From contig NC_071667.1 in NCBI RefSeq assembly GCF_028554725.1, positions 28,043,501 through 28,107,500 of the forward strand: a stretch of 64,000 nucleotides of DNA, read 5' to 3'. Below are positions 1 to 11,155 of this stretch, piece by piece; the stretch's first letter is position 1; every line of letters begins with the position of its first letter. The notes beneath the pieces are model-generated. The model saw only the letters and a list, made by a program, of their open reading frames with translations. It ran no database searches and had not been told where the DNA came from. The position numbers and the translations under genes are program-made. The stretch is from Zeugodacus cucurbitae. Lineage: Eukaryota; Arthropoda; Insecta; Diptera; Tephritidae.

Positions 1-179
1 TATATGTATATCTAACTCCGTGAACATTCAAACCCATTGGCTAATGCCTTGGTACATTCCTGCAATGTAATCCGTTGAAAAAAGAAGATCGACCAGCCTA
101 CTAGAGAGCAACGTACTACCAAAACAAATCAACCACATCCATTGTCTAGTTATACTCTCTGATCAGGGTATTAGAGGTG

Positions 180-632
180 TGACCTCGTTTCAAAATTGTC
201 GAAAACGAACAATCACTTTTCATGCCTCAGTGCCTATTGAAAATTCTTTATCGAAAATATTGGCAAATCTCTCAAAAATTCAAAAGGAATCTTTTCCATG
301 CAAACCCTGTTTGCAAAAATGGGTAAAATCGGGTAGCTACTTCGCCTAGCTCCCATATACCTAAGAAGATACCATTTACCTTAGAATTTTGAAATAACAG
401 GTGGACTTTATACCGTATATATCGATGTATTATCTCACATATATCTTAACAGAATTAAGTGAATGTATAGTCTGAAATATAATATAGCTTGGTGGTCGAA
501 AACTAGTGAAATCGGTCCAAGAATTACCCCACCCCTCATAAACTACATATAATGATTTTCATTATTAAATTATTTAAAGAAGCGTACTGAATGTTCGATT
601 ACACCCGAACTTCGCCTTCCCTACTTGTTTAT
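180..632 (-). repeat. HINE/mini-me-like repeat, truncated copy (R7)
   Basis: The right end reads TTCGATTACACCCGAAC then CCCTACTTGTTT, the reverse complement of the family start (AACAAGTAAGG, then GTTCGGGTGYAACCGAAC). Inside are GGTAAAATCGGGTAG and AGTGAAATCGGTCCAAG modules. Only the first third of the element is present, and the subterminal TATACTCTCGCAA motif is damaged. Confidence 0.7.
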
Positions 633-3600
633 TCATTGCTATCACCTCTTGGTAATTTCATACAATATTGACTCTTATGGAATATTTCGTTTCTATGTCA
701 AAAATACAGTGTTGATCAGTAGCAACGCAATAACCAGTGTTCCAGAGTTGCAATCTCAACTGTAGCTCGAGCAGGTGTTGGCAGCAAGCAAATTACTTTC
801 GCACACAGAGACACACCATGAACCGACCATGGCTGACAGACCGCTCGACCGCATTTGCAACAATTCGCTTACCGCAACAGCAAATTTCCAACAACAACAA
901 CCACTGGAGTAACGTGACATGGTAGGTAGGGCAGAGCAAAAATTACAGAAGCCACAATAAAGTTAAACAAATAAACAACGGCAACAACAATAATAACAAT
1001 TGCGGAAGTGTATGAAGAAAAAAGTAAGCAAAAAACAAAAACAACAAAGTAAATGCGCTAAAATGGCTGCTAGTAGTAATTACTAATGCATAAGTGAACG
1101 GCAGTTGTAGTACAATGCACAAAGCAAACAACAAGAACAAACAGCATAATAGCATCAAGCAACACCAACAGTTGGCTTTTGAAAGCGGGAGAGAGGTGCG
1201 TGGAAACAACATAACAACCACAAAAAAAAAAAATAGCAAATAACCAGTAGCAGCAAATGCAAATAAGTACCAAATGAATTGAAGCGTTGAAAGGACGGTG
1301 TGGTGCGAGGATGGGTAGCGCAGTTCAAAAGGTTGCGAGCAACTGCAGTTACAGTTACAGCTGCAACACCAAATGGCAGCAATTGTTTCTGTAATTGCAG
1401 ATGAAGTGCAGTTAAGTGTAAATTGTACATAACGGTACGGCTAGTTAACAACTATAGTACTGGATGAGAGGTTGTGCGGGGCGAGCGAGCGAGAGTTGGA
1501 AATAAAAGTTAAGATAAGAGTTGAGAGGCGCTTTTGCACTTGAAAGGGGGCAACAAATGGCGCATAAGAAGCGCAACAAAAGGCGCCAGCAATGCTTAAA
1601 TATCATGCATATACCAATATGTACATGCTCACCAAGTGAACCAAATGCTTAAAATAATATTGAATAAAGTTTTGATATTCTAAGGAGATATTTTGTATTT
1701 CTATCATTTCCCAAATATTTCATTCGCCGGTTTTCTTTATTCAATTCATTTAAAGGGGATTAGCAGTCGCTAACAGGTGCCTCCTCGTTTGTAATTCTTG
1801 CTGTTCGTGCTATATTCGCCAATGACAGGTGCCAACATATTGTGGAAGCTGTTTAGTATTTAAAGAATCTAATCTTAACGTGGATCCGCCATTTTAAATT
1901 CAGAAAACCGACACCGGATTCGTAATGCGTCACCCCAAAAACCCCCGAATAGCGAATTAAGCAAACCCGATGTATTTTTACAAAAGCTGTACACCATATT
2001 GGTGTTTTGGGGTTATGTCAAAATTCTGATCTGATGGGGTTAAATGGAATCAGTGACCCCACAAACATAATAAACTCATAGTAAGAGTTTACCCTATTTT
2101 TCCCTAGGTAAGAACCCCCATTTATTGTTTTGCGTGGCTTACTCTATAATAAAACTTATGAGGTCAATTTAAGCAACTTTTTCTCAAAGGCTTGTAGAAG
2201 TGATAGATCGATGCAAACGATCCATAGTTTGAACAATATTAATATTTAGTACAATTCTCGATTTTATGTTTACTTATAATAAACCATAAAATTGCTTCAT
2301 GGGTAGAATGACTACTGAGGTAACTGCAAACATACAAATGCGCACGAATTTAACTGTTGAGGATTAGTAAATACCAAACGTTCACATTCCAATCAGTGAA
2401 GACTGGTCTAGCTGGAATTGCATATTAAGTGGCAGCACACTAACAAAACCAACCCCACAGACTGCATGCCTTCACACGTGTCTAACGGGAGCGAGCTGAA
2501 AGTGTCTTAGCCAACAGCAGGCAGCAGAATGGCAATGGTGTAAACGACAGAATTGTAACTAGAAACAACACCAAAAGCAACTAGTAAGGCAGCACCAAGT
2601 TCGTGCGCTATCGGTGTAATCCTTGAAAGATTTTTGAAAATAAACATTACATTAAGCGTTGAAGGTGGGAGGGGTCATCATCGACTTCAAAATTAATTCC
2701 TCTCATCATTCCGATCACTTTGAAATATATAAATCTATATCTTACTCGTTCAGTTTTAGCTGTTACAAGCAAACATTTGATGTACCGAGCTGTTATACCA
2801 CGTGTACAATGTTGCGAGCGTATAAAAATAAGACAAGGCAAGTCAAAGTTCATGCTAGAGAAACAACAACAAAGTAAAAGTGCAACTTCGCCACTTTGGC
2901 GCACTTCAAATGCCAAGTGGCATACGTGAGTGCAGAATTTCAAAACTCTCTGAGCACATATATACACATACAAGCAAACATATTTGATTGCATACGTGGC
3001 CGAGTACGTGTACATATTTTTATTTTACCTCACAATGTACGCCATGGCGGATACGCAACATTTTTAATGGAGGGGGGGTAGTGCAATCAACTTATGCCCT
3101 TCCAGCATGCTGAGGAAGTCTAATTGACTAATCTAGACTCGCAGCGTTTGTGGAACTCATGATTAAAGTAAAACGGAAAAAAATTTCGTATCTGATTTTT
3201 TTACTTTTGTTTAAGTGGTTTTATGAAGTTCGTCCAAGAAGTGGATACTCAAAATATTTAAAGTTCGTAGATACTTCTACACTCATTCGATTACCCTATT
3301 TTTCTGGTGAATTACAAAAATACGGAAATTCTGCTGATTTCACTCAGTAATGATTTGTAAGTTTCGTACTCATAAACCCATTAGCTTCTCTAACAATTTA
3401 TTATATTAAATGTATTTTCAAACTTTTCTGAAATCTGACTGACTACTTCACTTCATGAGTTAGTGCCTCATTCTCATAATTTAAAGCGAATACCAAATAT
3501 ATTTCGTAAGCAGAAACTAATGAGTGAAAATGTCTGATGTCTAGGGGCTTCTTCGATTTGGGTTTAAAAAGAGAGATGTTGCAATATCAGTAACTTCTCA

Positions 3601-6070
3601 AACAACTATCTAACAAACAAACAAATATTTATTAAGCTGTGAAATTCATTAGTGCTTGCTGATAAATCTTTTTGGAGATTGCTTAACATTAATAAAAATA
3701 ACTCGTATGCCATAACAAACTCAATTTAATTCGAAGATGTTGCAGAGTTACAAACGTTCCAGCGAAAGTTGCGTATCCCTTCATTTCATAGTGCACCGGA
3801 CCGCTGTACACATATGAGTGCCACCACTGTACTTATGTAAAACTTAAGTACATTCTGTGTAAGTGCAGGGGATTGTAAGAGACATGTGTTGCTATAAGCC
3901 TCGTTTCTCGCATATATTGTTCTTTTTTTAGTTTTGACATAGTGTCAATTCGCTTTATATTGTTGCTGTTGCTGTTGTTGCGACATGTGATTTTTTTATT
4001 TCCACTTTTGACACAAAACACAAAAATGCAATGATACTTACGCATTTCATTACCTACATACATACACAGACACACACTCGCATTTTTTAACCTTTGGCTC
4101 TGCTTTGAGTTGCTTCACACTTACTGCAACGCCTCGCATTTCTATTATTACCATTTTGGTTTTTGCCACAATCACTGCTGGCGTTGTTGCAACTAAGAGA
4201 CTGGTCGGTCGTTGTCATTGTTTGGGTTATTATTGTTGTTGTGAATTTTTTCAACAATGCTGCAAAACAAGTTTCAATTTTAACGGCAGCTTGTTTACTT
4301 TCATGCGTGTGTGTGTGTGCGTGCGTTTGCATGCATGAAAGTGAAAGTGCAATCCCACACTCATCGACACATTTCGCTTTCAGCGTCGACATGCGATTCA
4401 GCGATGTTCACCTCACGCGTGCATTCGAAACGTGACAGTTGATGGACTACGAAAGTGGGCGCGCCATGCATACATTCACCTTTGCGGCCTACAACAAGGC
4501 CTGCCTTTGTTCGTTTACCCTGTGAGAAATTCATTTATGGCCATTCAATTGTAGTTGCGTTGATTTTGTAAAAGAGCTAGTTTGGATATTCGAAATCGTC
4601 CCGGAAGGGATCTCCGATGTGGAAGTCTTACAATTACTTTGCAGAAACACTCCAACACTTCCAACACTCGTTGCAATTAGAAAATCAATTGGCAGATTCC
4701 TGAACTGACAGACATAAGGGGCCAACAAGATACGCTGACATCGATTCCGACGGCAATAATCCTATATTCGGGAGTCTTCATTTAGATGAGCCCACATGAC
4801 CGAAAGCCCTAAAAGTTCTTTAGATAAGATAAAAGATGGAGAGATACCCCAATTTTAGTTTTTGTGAACTAAAAGTGAAATCATTATTAATTCACAATTC
4901 AGTTGACATCTCTATTGTTAAATGGGAGTAATAATCCATGCGCGGTTGACAACAAGCTGGTTAATTAAAGTTTACAAAGATAATCTGAAAACTTCTGAAG
5001 TTAAAGAACTTTCTCAAAAACTCTTGTACTGGTCCCATTGGGTCACTCAACATGGGGCAGCACTTAATGGAATTACGGTGTATGAGTAAATTTGTTGATG
5101 CCGTTGTTCTGCATACGAATAAGTAGTTAGTTCGTTGGGCAGCCAGCCACGCAGGCTGGCAGACAGCTCCTTGTTTAGTTGCTCAGTTGTTTAGCCGCTT
5201 GGCTGATTGTCTATGCTGGCGACAATGAAGGCGGCAGGTGATGCAGGCAAACGAGTTAAAAGAGCAAAAAGTCAACAACGACACAGCAAACAAAGAGGGT
5301 TGTACAGCAACAACAAAAACAACAACAGCAAAGGAACACTGAAGCAACAGGAAAGAGTACTACAAAAGCGGTAGAGGAGGAGGAGGTGGAGGAAGCGGTG
5401 ACAAGAGAGATATACAGCTTTTGTTGCATAAATGTGTGAATGAATGAATGGAACAGCCAGCGGTGCCGGAAACGGAAGCGCTTTTTGTTGTTTTTGTTAT
5501 TGTTGCCACTGCTTCTTTTTTATCAAATTATGTATTCTGCACGTTGTTTTTGTAGTTGTTGCCTGCTATTGTTGCTTCCTCAGTTTAGTCAAGTTAAATA
5601 AAGTTGGTCTCGAACGATTTAAGATGAAATGAGCGTTACGAAAGAGTTTCGCAAATTTATGCTCGAAAGCATGCATATTTATATATTTTTATCGCGCTTT
5701 ACACTCGCATTGTTCAGTTTTTGCACTCCAGTATGATATACAGGGTATTGCAGTTTGATGCAATCGAATTTTAACATTATTTTGAAAATTAAAAATAGTA
5801 TGATTGCCATAATCAAAGAAACCGGTTCTTCTTGCCAACAGATTTCAATGCCACTGCTTATCGCAATGTATTGAAAGAGAGAGAGAAAGCCTAGAATTAG
5901 TAACTCCCAGTGCTGGCTGGTTAAAAACTATCTTAGCCAATTACAAAATTAATGAACGGTCATCGATTAACGTCTAATTGCGTATATAAAAAATACGTAA
6001 GTTAAATTAAGAGGTGGTGGGTAACTCAACCTACTCAAGTGTTCTCAGTAGGAAAGAAAACAATACTAAC
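633..6070. other. No supportable gene: AT-rich non-coding DNA
   Basis: Open frames here are short. Those at 943-1451 on the minus strand are low-complexity readings of AAC/CAA-rich DNA. The stretch holds CAA/AAC-rich tracts (880-1260, 5270-5340), a GT run near 4302-4324, a GAGGAGG tract near 5375 and TTG-rich DNA at 5480-5580. The complexity is typical of fly intron or intergenic DNA. I see no splice-consistent exon series and no recognisable protein similarity. Confidence 0.6.
4302..4326. repeat. (GT)n microsatellite
   Basis: A GCGTGTGTGTGTGTGCGTGCG-type dinucleotide run, slightly interrupted. It is simple sequence with no function visible. Confidence 0.85.
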
Positions 6071-6115
6071 TTAAGGGGCTATACCAGTTTGGCATTTTCA
6101 AAAAATCGATTTTTT
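6071..6115 (+). mobile_element. Left-end scrap of a TTAA-type MITE
   Basis: TTAA at 6071-6074 is followed by GGGGCTATACCAGTTTGGC and then CAAAAAATCGATTTTTTT. The MITE at 55196-55860 likewise starts after TTAA and has CAAAAAATCGATTTTTTT a few bases in. The 1.2-kb repeat copy R2 begins immediately after, so this end was probably cut off by, or lost with, that insertion. No matching right end was found. Confidence 0.45.
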
Positions 6116-7140
6116 TAGTTTTGTTCACACAACGGTTGTTTGTGTCACCAAGAAATAAAAGAGTTAGATATGGGGTTATATATATATAAATGATCAGGTT
6201 GACGAGTGGATTTGAAATCCGGATGTCTGTTCGTCCGTCTGTCCGTGCAAGCGATAACTTGAGTAAAAATTAAGATATCTTAATGAAACTTGGAGCACAT
6301 ATTCCTTGGCACCCTGAGGAGGTTGCTTTCGAAAATGGGCAAAATCGGTCTACTGCCACGCCCACAAAATGGCGGAAATTGAAAACCTATACAGTATCGT
6401 AACTAAGCCATAAATAAAGTTATTAAAATAAATAATTTGTAACACAGGATCGCATTAGAGAGTAAGACGAAGTGGGCGTGGCCCCGTCCTAAAATAGGTT
6501 TTTTGGATATATCTCGCAAATCAATAAAGCAATTTAAACCAAACTTTCTGCAGTCGTTTCTCTTAGCCACTTCTAATGCAGTTCAAAAATGAAAAAAAAA
6601 TCGGATAATAACCACGTCCACCTCCCATGCAAAGGTTAGGTTGAAAATGACTAAAAGTGCGTTAACTCGCTAAGGAAAAACGTCAGAAACACTAAATTTC
6701 ACATAAGCAATGGCAAAAAGAAGCTTCACTCAGATTTTTTACAAAATGGAAAATGGGCGTGGCATCGCCCACTTATGGGTCAAAAACCATATCTCAGGAA
6801 CTACTCGATCGATTTCAATGAAACTTGGTTTGTAATAGTTTCCTTACATCCCAATGATATGTTGTGAAAATAGGCCAAATCGGTTCACAACCACGCCTAC
6901 TTCCTATATAGCAGAACTTTGAAGACGATCTGAACGTTTACTTTACAATATATAAAGTAAGCACTAGTGAAGATATCGGTGCAGAACTTTGCACAAATAC
7001 TATGTTAATAGTGTGGCAGCCCCATTCTAAAAATCGCCGAAGTTGGACCATAGGTTTTCAAGGCCCCGTATATCGAACATGAGGACCTCGGTGCTTCTAA
7101 CCTAATATTAAGGTTTCCAACTTTCAATGGACTTTATACA
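6116..7140 (-). repeat. HINE/mini-me-like repeat, copy R2 (subfamily I)
   Basis: Reads in from the reverse complement of the family's 3' part (AGTTTTGTTCACACAACGG), through (TA)n, the GATCAGG..GACGAG..GAAATCCGGATGTCTG core, a GTCY tract, and repeated AAATCGG and CACGCCC modules, to GTGCTTCTAACCTAATATTA. The last 40 or so bases of the terminal hairpin are missing. At 7140 it breaks into a Helitron start. It is very close to copy F1 (9457-10682), which lies in the opposite orientation. Confidence 0.85.
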
Positions 7141-7740
7141 ATACTAGCAGACCCGGCCAAAGCTTTTGTGGCTAAGGTATACATTAAATTAGTAAATCTT
7201 TCAATGCAGAGAAAAAATTCTTACGCATAAAGACGAAAACGTTATAGCCGATAAATTTTAAAATGATTGATAGACATTATTGTAGACCTGTGTTAAGCGT
7301 AAATCATCACAATTTGTAAAACTTTGATTTTTTTAATCGTATATTGGAGAAAGAATCGTGGCTTTGGTGACGATATTGATTACCTTCTTCACAGCAAGTC
7401 TTGTTCTTTTGCAAAGTTTGATGTTGATTTATGTTACGCAGCATGATGACAACTCACACTACTCTTAATTGCAAGTGAGTGGGGATAGTCCAGCAATTTA
7501 AAATAGTCTGTGGGATAATTGAATACGTCATCCTGGTTTGTAGCTGTCTCAACTCTCTTTTAACGAAATTCTAAATTGTCGCTTTAAGATCAAAGAGATC
7601 CTTGTTTTTTTACCACCAATATAGGTCATTCAATCAGCCATTTATGTTTATTACTATATTATGGTTTCATATCAGGAAAAACACGATGAATAAGTCCTCT
7701 TTCGAGGCCATGAAGTGACAGAAACCCGTTAAAAATGTTA

Positions 7741-8160
7741 TTAATCCATCGAGGTGTCAACTGCGTCGCTACCATTTTCAACTATTTCTACAATCGCAAT
7801 TTGGTATTGTTGGAAAAACACTCGTATGTTATTTGTTAATTGGCGATTCTTTATGTGTCGCCACAAATTAGATGATTTTAGGAATGTGATTAGTTCGTCA
7901 GCAACAGTTGATCCAGGAATAGTCTGGCGAAAATCACCTGCCAACAGAATCATTGCTTCACCAAAAATAGTTTCGTTGTCGCGTAAATCTTTTAAAGTCC
8001 TGTGCAGTACCTCCAGCGACTTGAATATCTGGAAAAGCTTCTTTATAGCTCTTTTTTTTGGCGATTTTGCAGACTGGTGTTTCGTTGATTTGCAATTTAG
8101 GAGTAATTTCAAGGCCGAATTGCCGTTTGTCTGCCTACTAACAGGTGCCAAGATGCCCAT
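7741..8160 (-). pseudogene. Helitron PIF1-like helicase fragment
   Basis: An open frame of 139 codons on the minus strand includes SLEVLHRTLKDLRDN, LLAGDFRQTIP, DELITFLKSSNLW and QLTNNIRV, in the order expected around helicase motifs II-III of Helitron RepHel proteins. The first 35-40 residues do not fit the family, and the upstream Walker A region and downstream helicase motifs are absent. In the family the protein is the 5'-3' helicase half of the rolling-circle transposase. Here it is a relic. Confidence 0.85.
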
Positions 8161-8179
8161 ATTCCCATTATAACTGGGC

Positions 8180-8334
8180 GTTGAGTGAAATCGGTTCAGG
8201 AATTACCTCAACCCTCATGTTCTATATATGCTGATTTTCGTTATTCTATTCGACTTTATTTCAAATTGTGTGTAATAAAATTACATCAGTAAATAGCGAG
8301 AGTTTAAATTTTCGGTTGCCTTTCCCTACTTGTT
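8180..8334 (-). repeat. Terminal fragment of the HINE/mini-me-like repeat inside the Helitron
   Basis: GAGTGAAATCGGTTCAGGAAT through GCGAGAGTTTAAATTTTCGG to CCCTACTTGTT matches the terminal 160 bp of copies R1 and R7. Both edges adjoin Helitron-like DNA, so it is either a captured fragment or an insertion later truncated. Confidence 0.7.
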
Positions 8335-8815
8335 ACAAATTGTTTTGGGCTATCGACACAGCCTTATACAATTGAAAAATGATAAAAATATTTTAACAAA
8401 GCAACAATGACAACTTGCAAAATATTATTATTTTTTGTTTTGTTTTTTTTTTTAATGTTGTTGTCAATTCAAATAAAATCATCTTTTTGTTATCTTCGTC
8501 ACAATTTTTCGATATATACTTACTTTCTAATCCTTCCCTGGCCTTCCATAAATATTTCAAAACTAAAATTAGCCAGATCGGTTTGGCCCTTCTTGACTTT
8601 TTTCGAGACTAACGACACAAGTTGTTTGTATGGGTGATTAGAAAATTGTGGATTTAAGACTTTTTCAGGCAATTTTTCTATTTTTTCTCTCCGTAAGAAC
8701 CATACCGGTACCTCTAAAAACATTATAAACAAAGAATTTGCGAAATCGGTTTAGCAGTTCTTGAGTTATGCGCTTAGCAACACATTTTGCGATTCATTTT
8801 TATATTATAGATTAT

Positions 8816-9456
8816 TATCAAGCGACAATTTTTTTAATTCCGCACACAACCATTCAGTAGGGAGCCGACCGCGCGAGTGATCTTAACCCCCCTCCCGTAC
8901 CTCCATGCCCGAGTGACGCCTACAATTCTACAACGCATAGTTAGCCGGGGACCGGCTTTTCAAAATTTTTAACCCGTGATATCTTTTGAATGGAATGTCA
9001 GAATCTAATAATTCCAAAAGTTATATAAAGGTTTTTAAGCGATCTTAAATAATAAATCATTTATTTCGATAAGGATTAATACTAAGGTACAAATAAAGAG
9101 CCTTTTCAAGTAGTGCTATTTTAATTAATTTTTTTAATTTTTTTTTATAGAAACTCGCTTATTGTGACAGAACTATAATAGTTAGAGATAGATGTTTTTT
9201 GTAGATAATGATAAGTTCTACAAAATTATAGTACATCACTTTGTTATATCTTCAATCGTTTTCGCAGCATTCGCGATTAAAGAAAATTTTTTGGTATTTT
9301 TTTTACATTATCGGAGTTTTGCTAAGGAACCCTATTTTTTTTTTTAACTAAATATAACCTATGTCACACAGGGATAGTATAGCTTTCCAAGGGTGAAAGA
9401 ATTTTTCAAATCGGTTCAGTAGTTTCGGAGCCTATTCGAGACAAACAAACAAAAAA
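8816..9456. mobile_element. Unclassified transposon remnant
   Basis: Contains CCCGTACCTCCATGCCC and AGCCGGGGACCGGC near its left end, and at its right end TCAAATCGGTTCAGTAGTTT followed by GACAAACAAACAAAAAAAC. That phrase plus an A-rich (CAAA)n tail resembles the 3' tail of several fly transposons. No coding remnant was found. Copy F1 starts directly in the tail. Confidence 0.35.
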
Positions 9457-10682
9457 ACAAGTAAGGACGGGCTAAGTTCGGGTGTAAGCGAACATTTTAT
9501 ACTCTCGCAATTTATTTATTTAACTTAATTAGTATTATACGAGTATAATACACAATTTGACCCACATATATATTATATAAAGTCCATTGAAACCCTAATA
9601 TTAGGTTAGAAGCACCGAGGTCCTCATGTTCGATATATGGGGCCTTGAAAACATATGGTCCGATTTTAGCGATTTTTAGAATGGGGCTGCCACACTATAA
9701 ACGTAGTATTTGTGCATAGTTCTGCAACGATATCTTCACTAGTGCTTACTTTATATATTGTAAAGTAAACGATTCAGATTGTCTTCAAAGTTCTGGTATA
9801 TAGGAAGTAGGCGTGGTTGTGAAGCGATTTGGCCTATTTTCACAACATATCATTGGGATGTAAGGAAACTATTACAAACCAAGTTTCATTGAAATCGGTC
9901 GAGTAGTTCCTGAGATATGGTTTTTGACCCATAAGTGAGTGACGCCACGCCCATTTTCCATTTTGTAAAAAAAATATGAGTGCAGCTTTCATCTGCCATT
10001 GCTTATGTGAAATTTAGTGTTTCTGACGTTTTTCGTTAGTGAGTTAACCCACTTTTAGTAATTTCCAACCTAACTTTTGTATGGGAGGTGGGCGTGGTTA
10101 TGATCCGATTTCTTTCATTTTTGGACTGTATTAGGAAGTGGCTGAACAAAACGACTGCAGAAAGTTTGGTTTGTATAGCTCTATTGGTTTGCGAGATATG
10201 TACAAAAAACTTAGTAGGGGGCGGGGCCACGCCCACTTCCCCAAAAAAATTTCATCCAAATATGCCCCTTTATAGTGCGATCCTTCATACCATACATACA
10301 TACCATTTTATTTCCATAGCTTTATTTATGGCTTAGTTATGGCACTTTATGTGTTTTCGGTTTTCGCCATTTTGTGGGCGTGGCAGTGGTCCGATTTTGC
10401 TCATCGAAAGCAACCTTCCTATGGTGCCAAGAAATAAGTGTGCCAAGTTTCATCAAGATATCTTAATTTTTACTCAAGTTACAGCTTGCACAAACGGACG
10501 GACGGACGGACGGACGGACGGACGGACAGACAGACATTCGGATTTGAACTCCACTCTTCACCCTGATCACCCTGGTATATATAACCCTATATCTAACTCG
10601 TTTAGTTTTGGGTGTTACAAACAACCGTTATGTGAACAAAACTATAATACTCTCTTTAGCAACATTTGTTGCGAGAGTATAA
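9457..10682 (+). repeat. HINE/mini-me-like repeat, near full-length copy F1 (subfamily I)
   Basis: Starts ACAAGTAAGGACGGG, then a GTTCGGGTG hairpin and ACATTTTATACTCTCGCAA. Ends CTCTCTTTAGCAAC, ATTT, GTTGCGAGAGTATAA. TTATACTCTCGCAA near the start and TTGCGAGAGTATAA at the end form a 14-bp inverted pair. The middle has modules with AAATCGG and CACGCCC/GGGCGTG boxes. A CGGA microsatellite (10494-10536) lies before CGGATTTGAACTCCACTCTTC and ATCACCCTGGTATATATA. Open frames inside are not coding. Confidence 0.9.
10494..10536. repeat. (ACGG)n microsatellite in copy F1
   Basis: Eight consecutive ACGG units followed by ACAG units. It lies at the GTCY/ACGG position of the 1.2-kb repeat and is the longest such tract in the window. 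Copy R4 carries the complementary tract at 21836-21863. Confidence 0.95.
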
Positions 10683-10727
10683 CAAACCTTTCCTCTTTAT
10701 AATATTAGTATATAGATATATGTATTT

Positions 10728-11155
10728 AACGTTTTTCTAGCAATTTTCGCACTAAAAGCTAGATTTTATTATTTTCTTGCATTGTATTTTTTATTTTTTT
10801 TCATGTCGATTAAATAAAACTACGCAGATTCACATTAAATAAATATTTTTTTATATGTTGCTACTTACCACTCATTTATTCATAATTTGATTGTAAATAA
10901 TGATGTGGCCGACTTACATAAATTGGCCTTGACGCACTTTATTAATCAGTTTTTCTAACATTTCGTATGGTATATATAGCGATTATTTCCATACAAATGG
11001 TTGTTTTGAGCTGGAAAATCCTTCCACATGTAAAGATTTTGTTATAGAAGATATTAGGTGAAATGGTACAAAATCAGAGTCAGTTTTAAACCACCAGGAC
11101 TCTATTGCTATTCCGTTAACAATGAGATTCCTTATTTCCCCAAGAATTTTTCTTT
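10728..11155 (-). repeat. Segment A: inverted copy of segment B
   Basis: This is the reverse complement of 28790-29205 over about 430 bp, for example TTTCTAGCAATTTTCGCAC, GATGTGGCCGACTTACATAA and TTATTTCCCCAAGAATTTTT. It lies between the inward-facing ends of repeat copies F1 and R1. Read on the + strand it contains an interrupted coding-like frame (SDYFHTNGCFELENPSTCKD, then FVIEDI) that also survives in segment C. I cannot identify the family. Confidence 0.8.

Larger units (their letters stand above)
7141..8815 (-). mobile_element. Degenerate Helitron-type element
   Basis: The left edge reads ATACTAGCAGACCCGGCC, a sequence I recognise as a common insect rolling-circle element end. The middle encodes a PIF1-like helicase remnant on the minus strand (7741-8160). 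The right edge reads ACATTTTGCGATTC then TTTTTATATTATAGATT. There are no terminal inverted repeats, which fits the class. The Rep nuclease part is not recognisable, so the element is dead. A piece of the 1.2-kb repeat (8180-8334) lies inside it. Orientation is taken from the helicase frame. Confidence 0.6.

Noticed and set aside
943..1451. Minus-strand hydrophobic frames resembling membrane proteins
   Set aside because: They are F/L/C-rich readings of AAC/AAA-rich DNA, present in two overlapping frames at once.
7754..8173. Plus-strand 139-codon frame
   Set aside because: It is the antisense shadow of the Helitron helicase fragment on the minus strand.
10036..10702. Open frames inside repeat copies (also 21648-21931 and 28236-28692)
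   Set aside because: Equivalent frames are broken in the other copies of the same repeat, and the microsatellite itself supplies the GRTDGRTD phrase. Non-coding.
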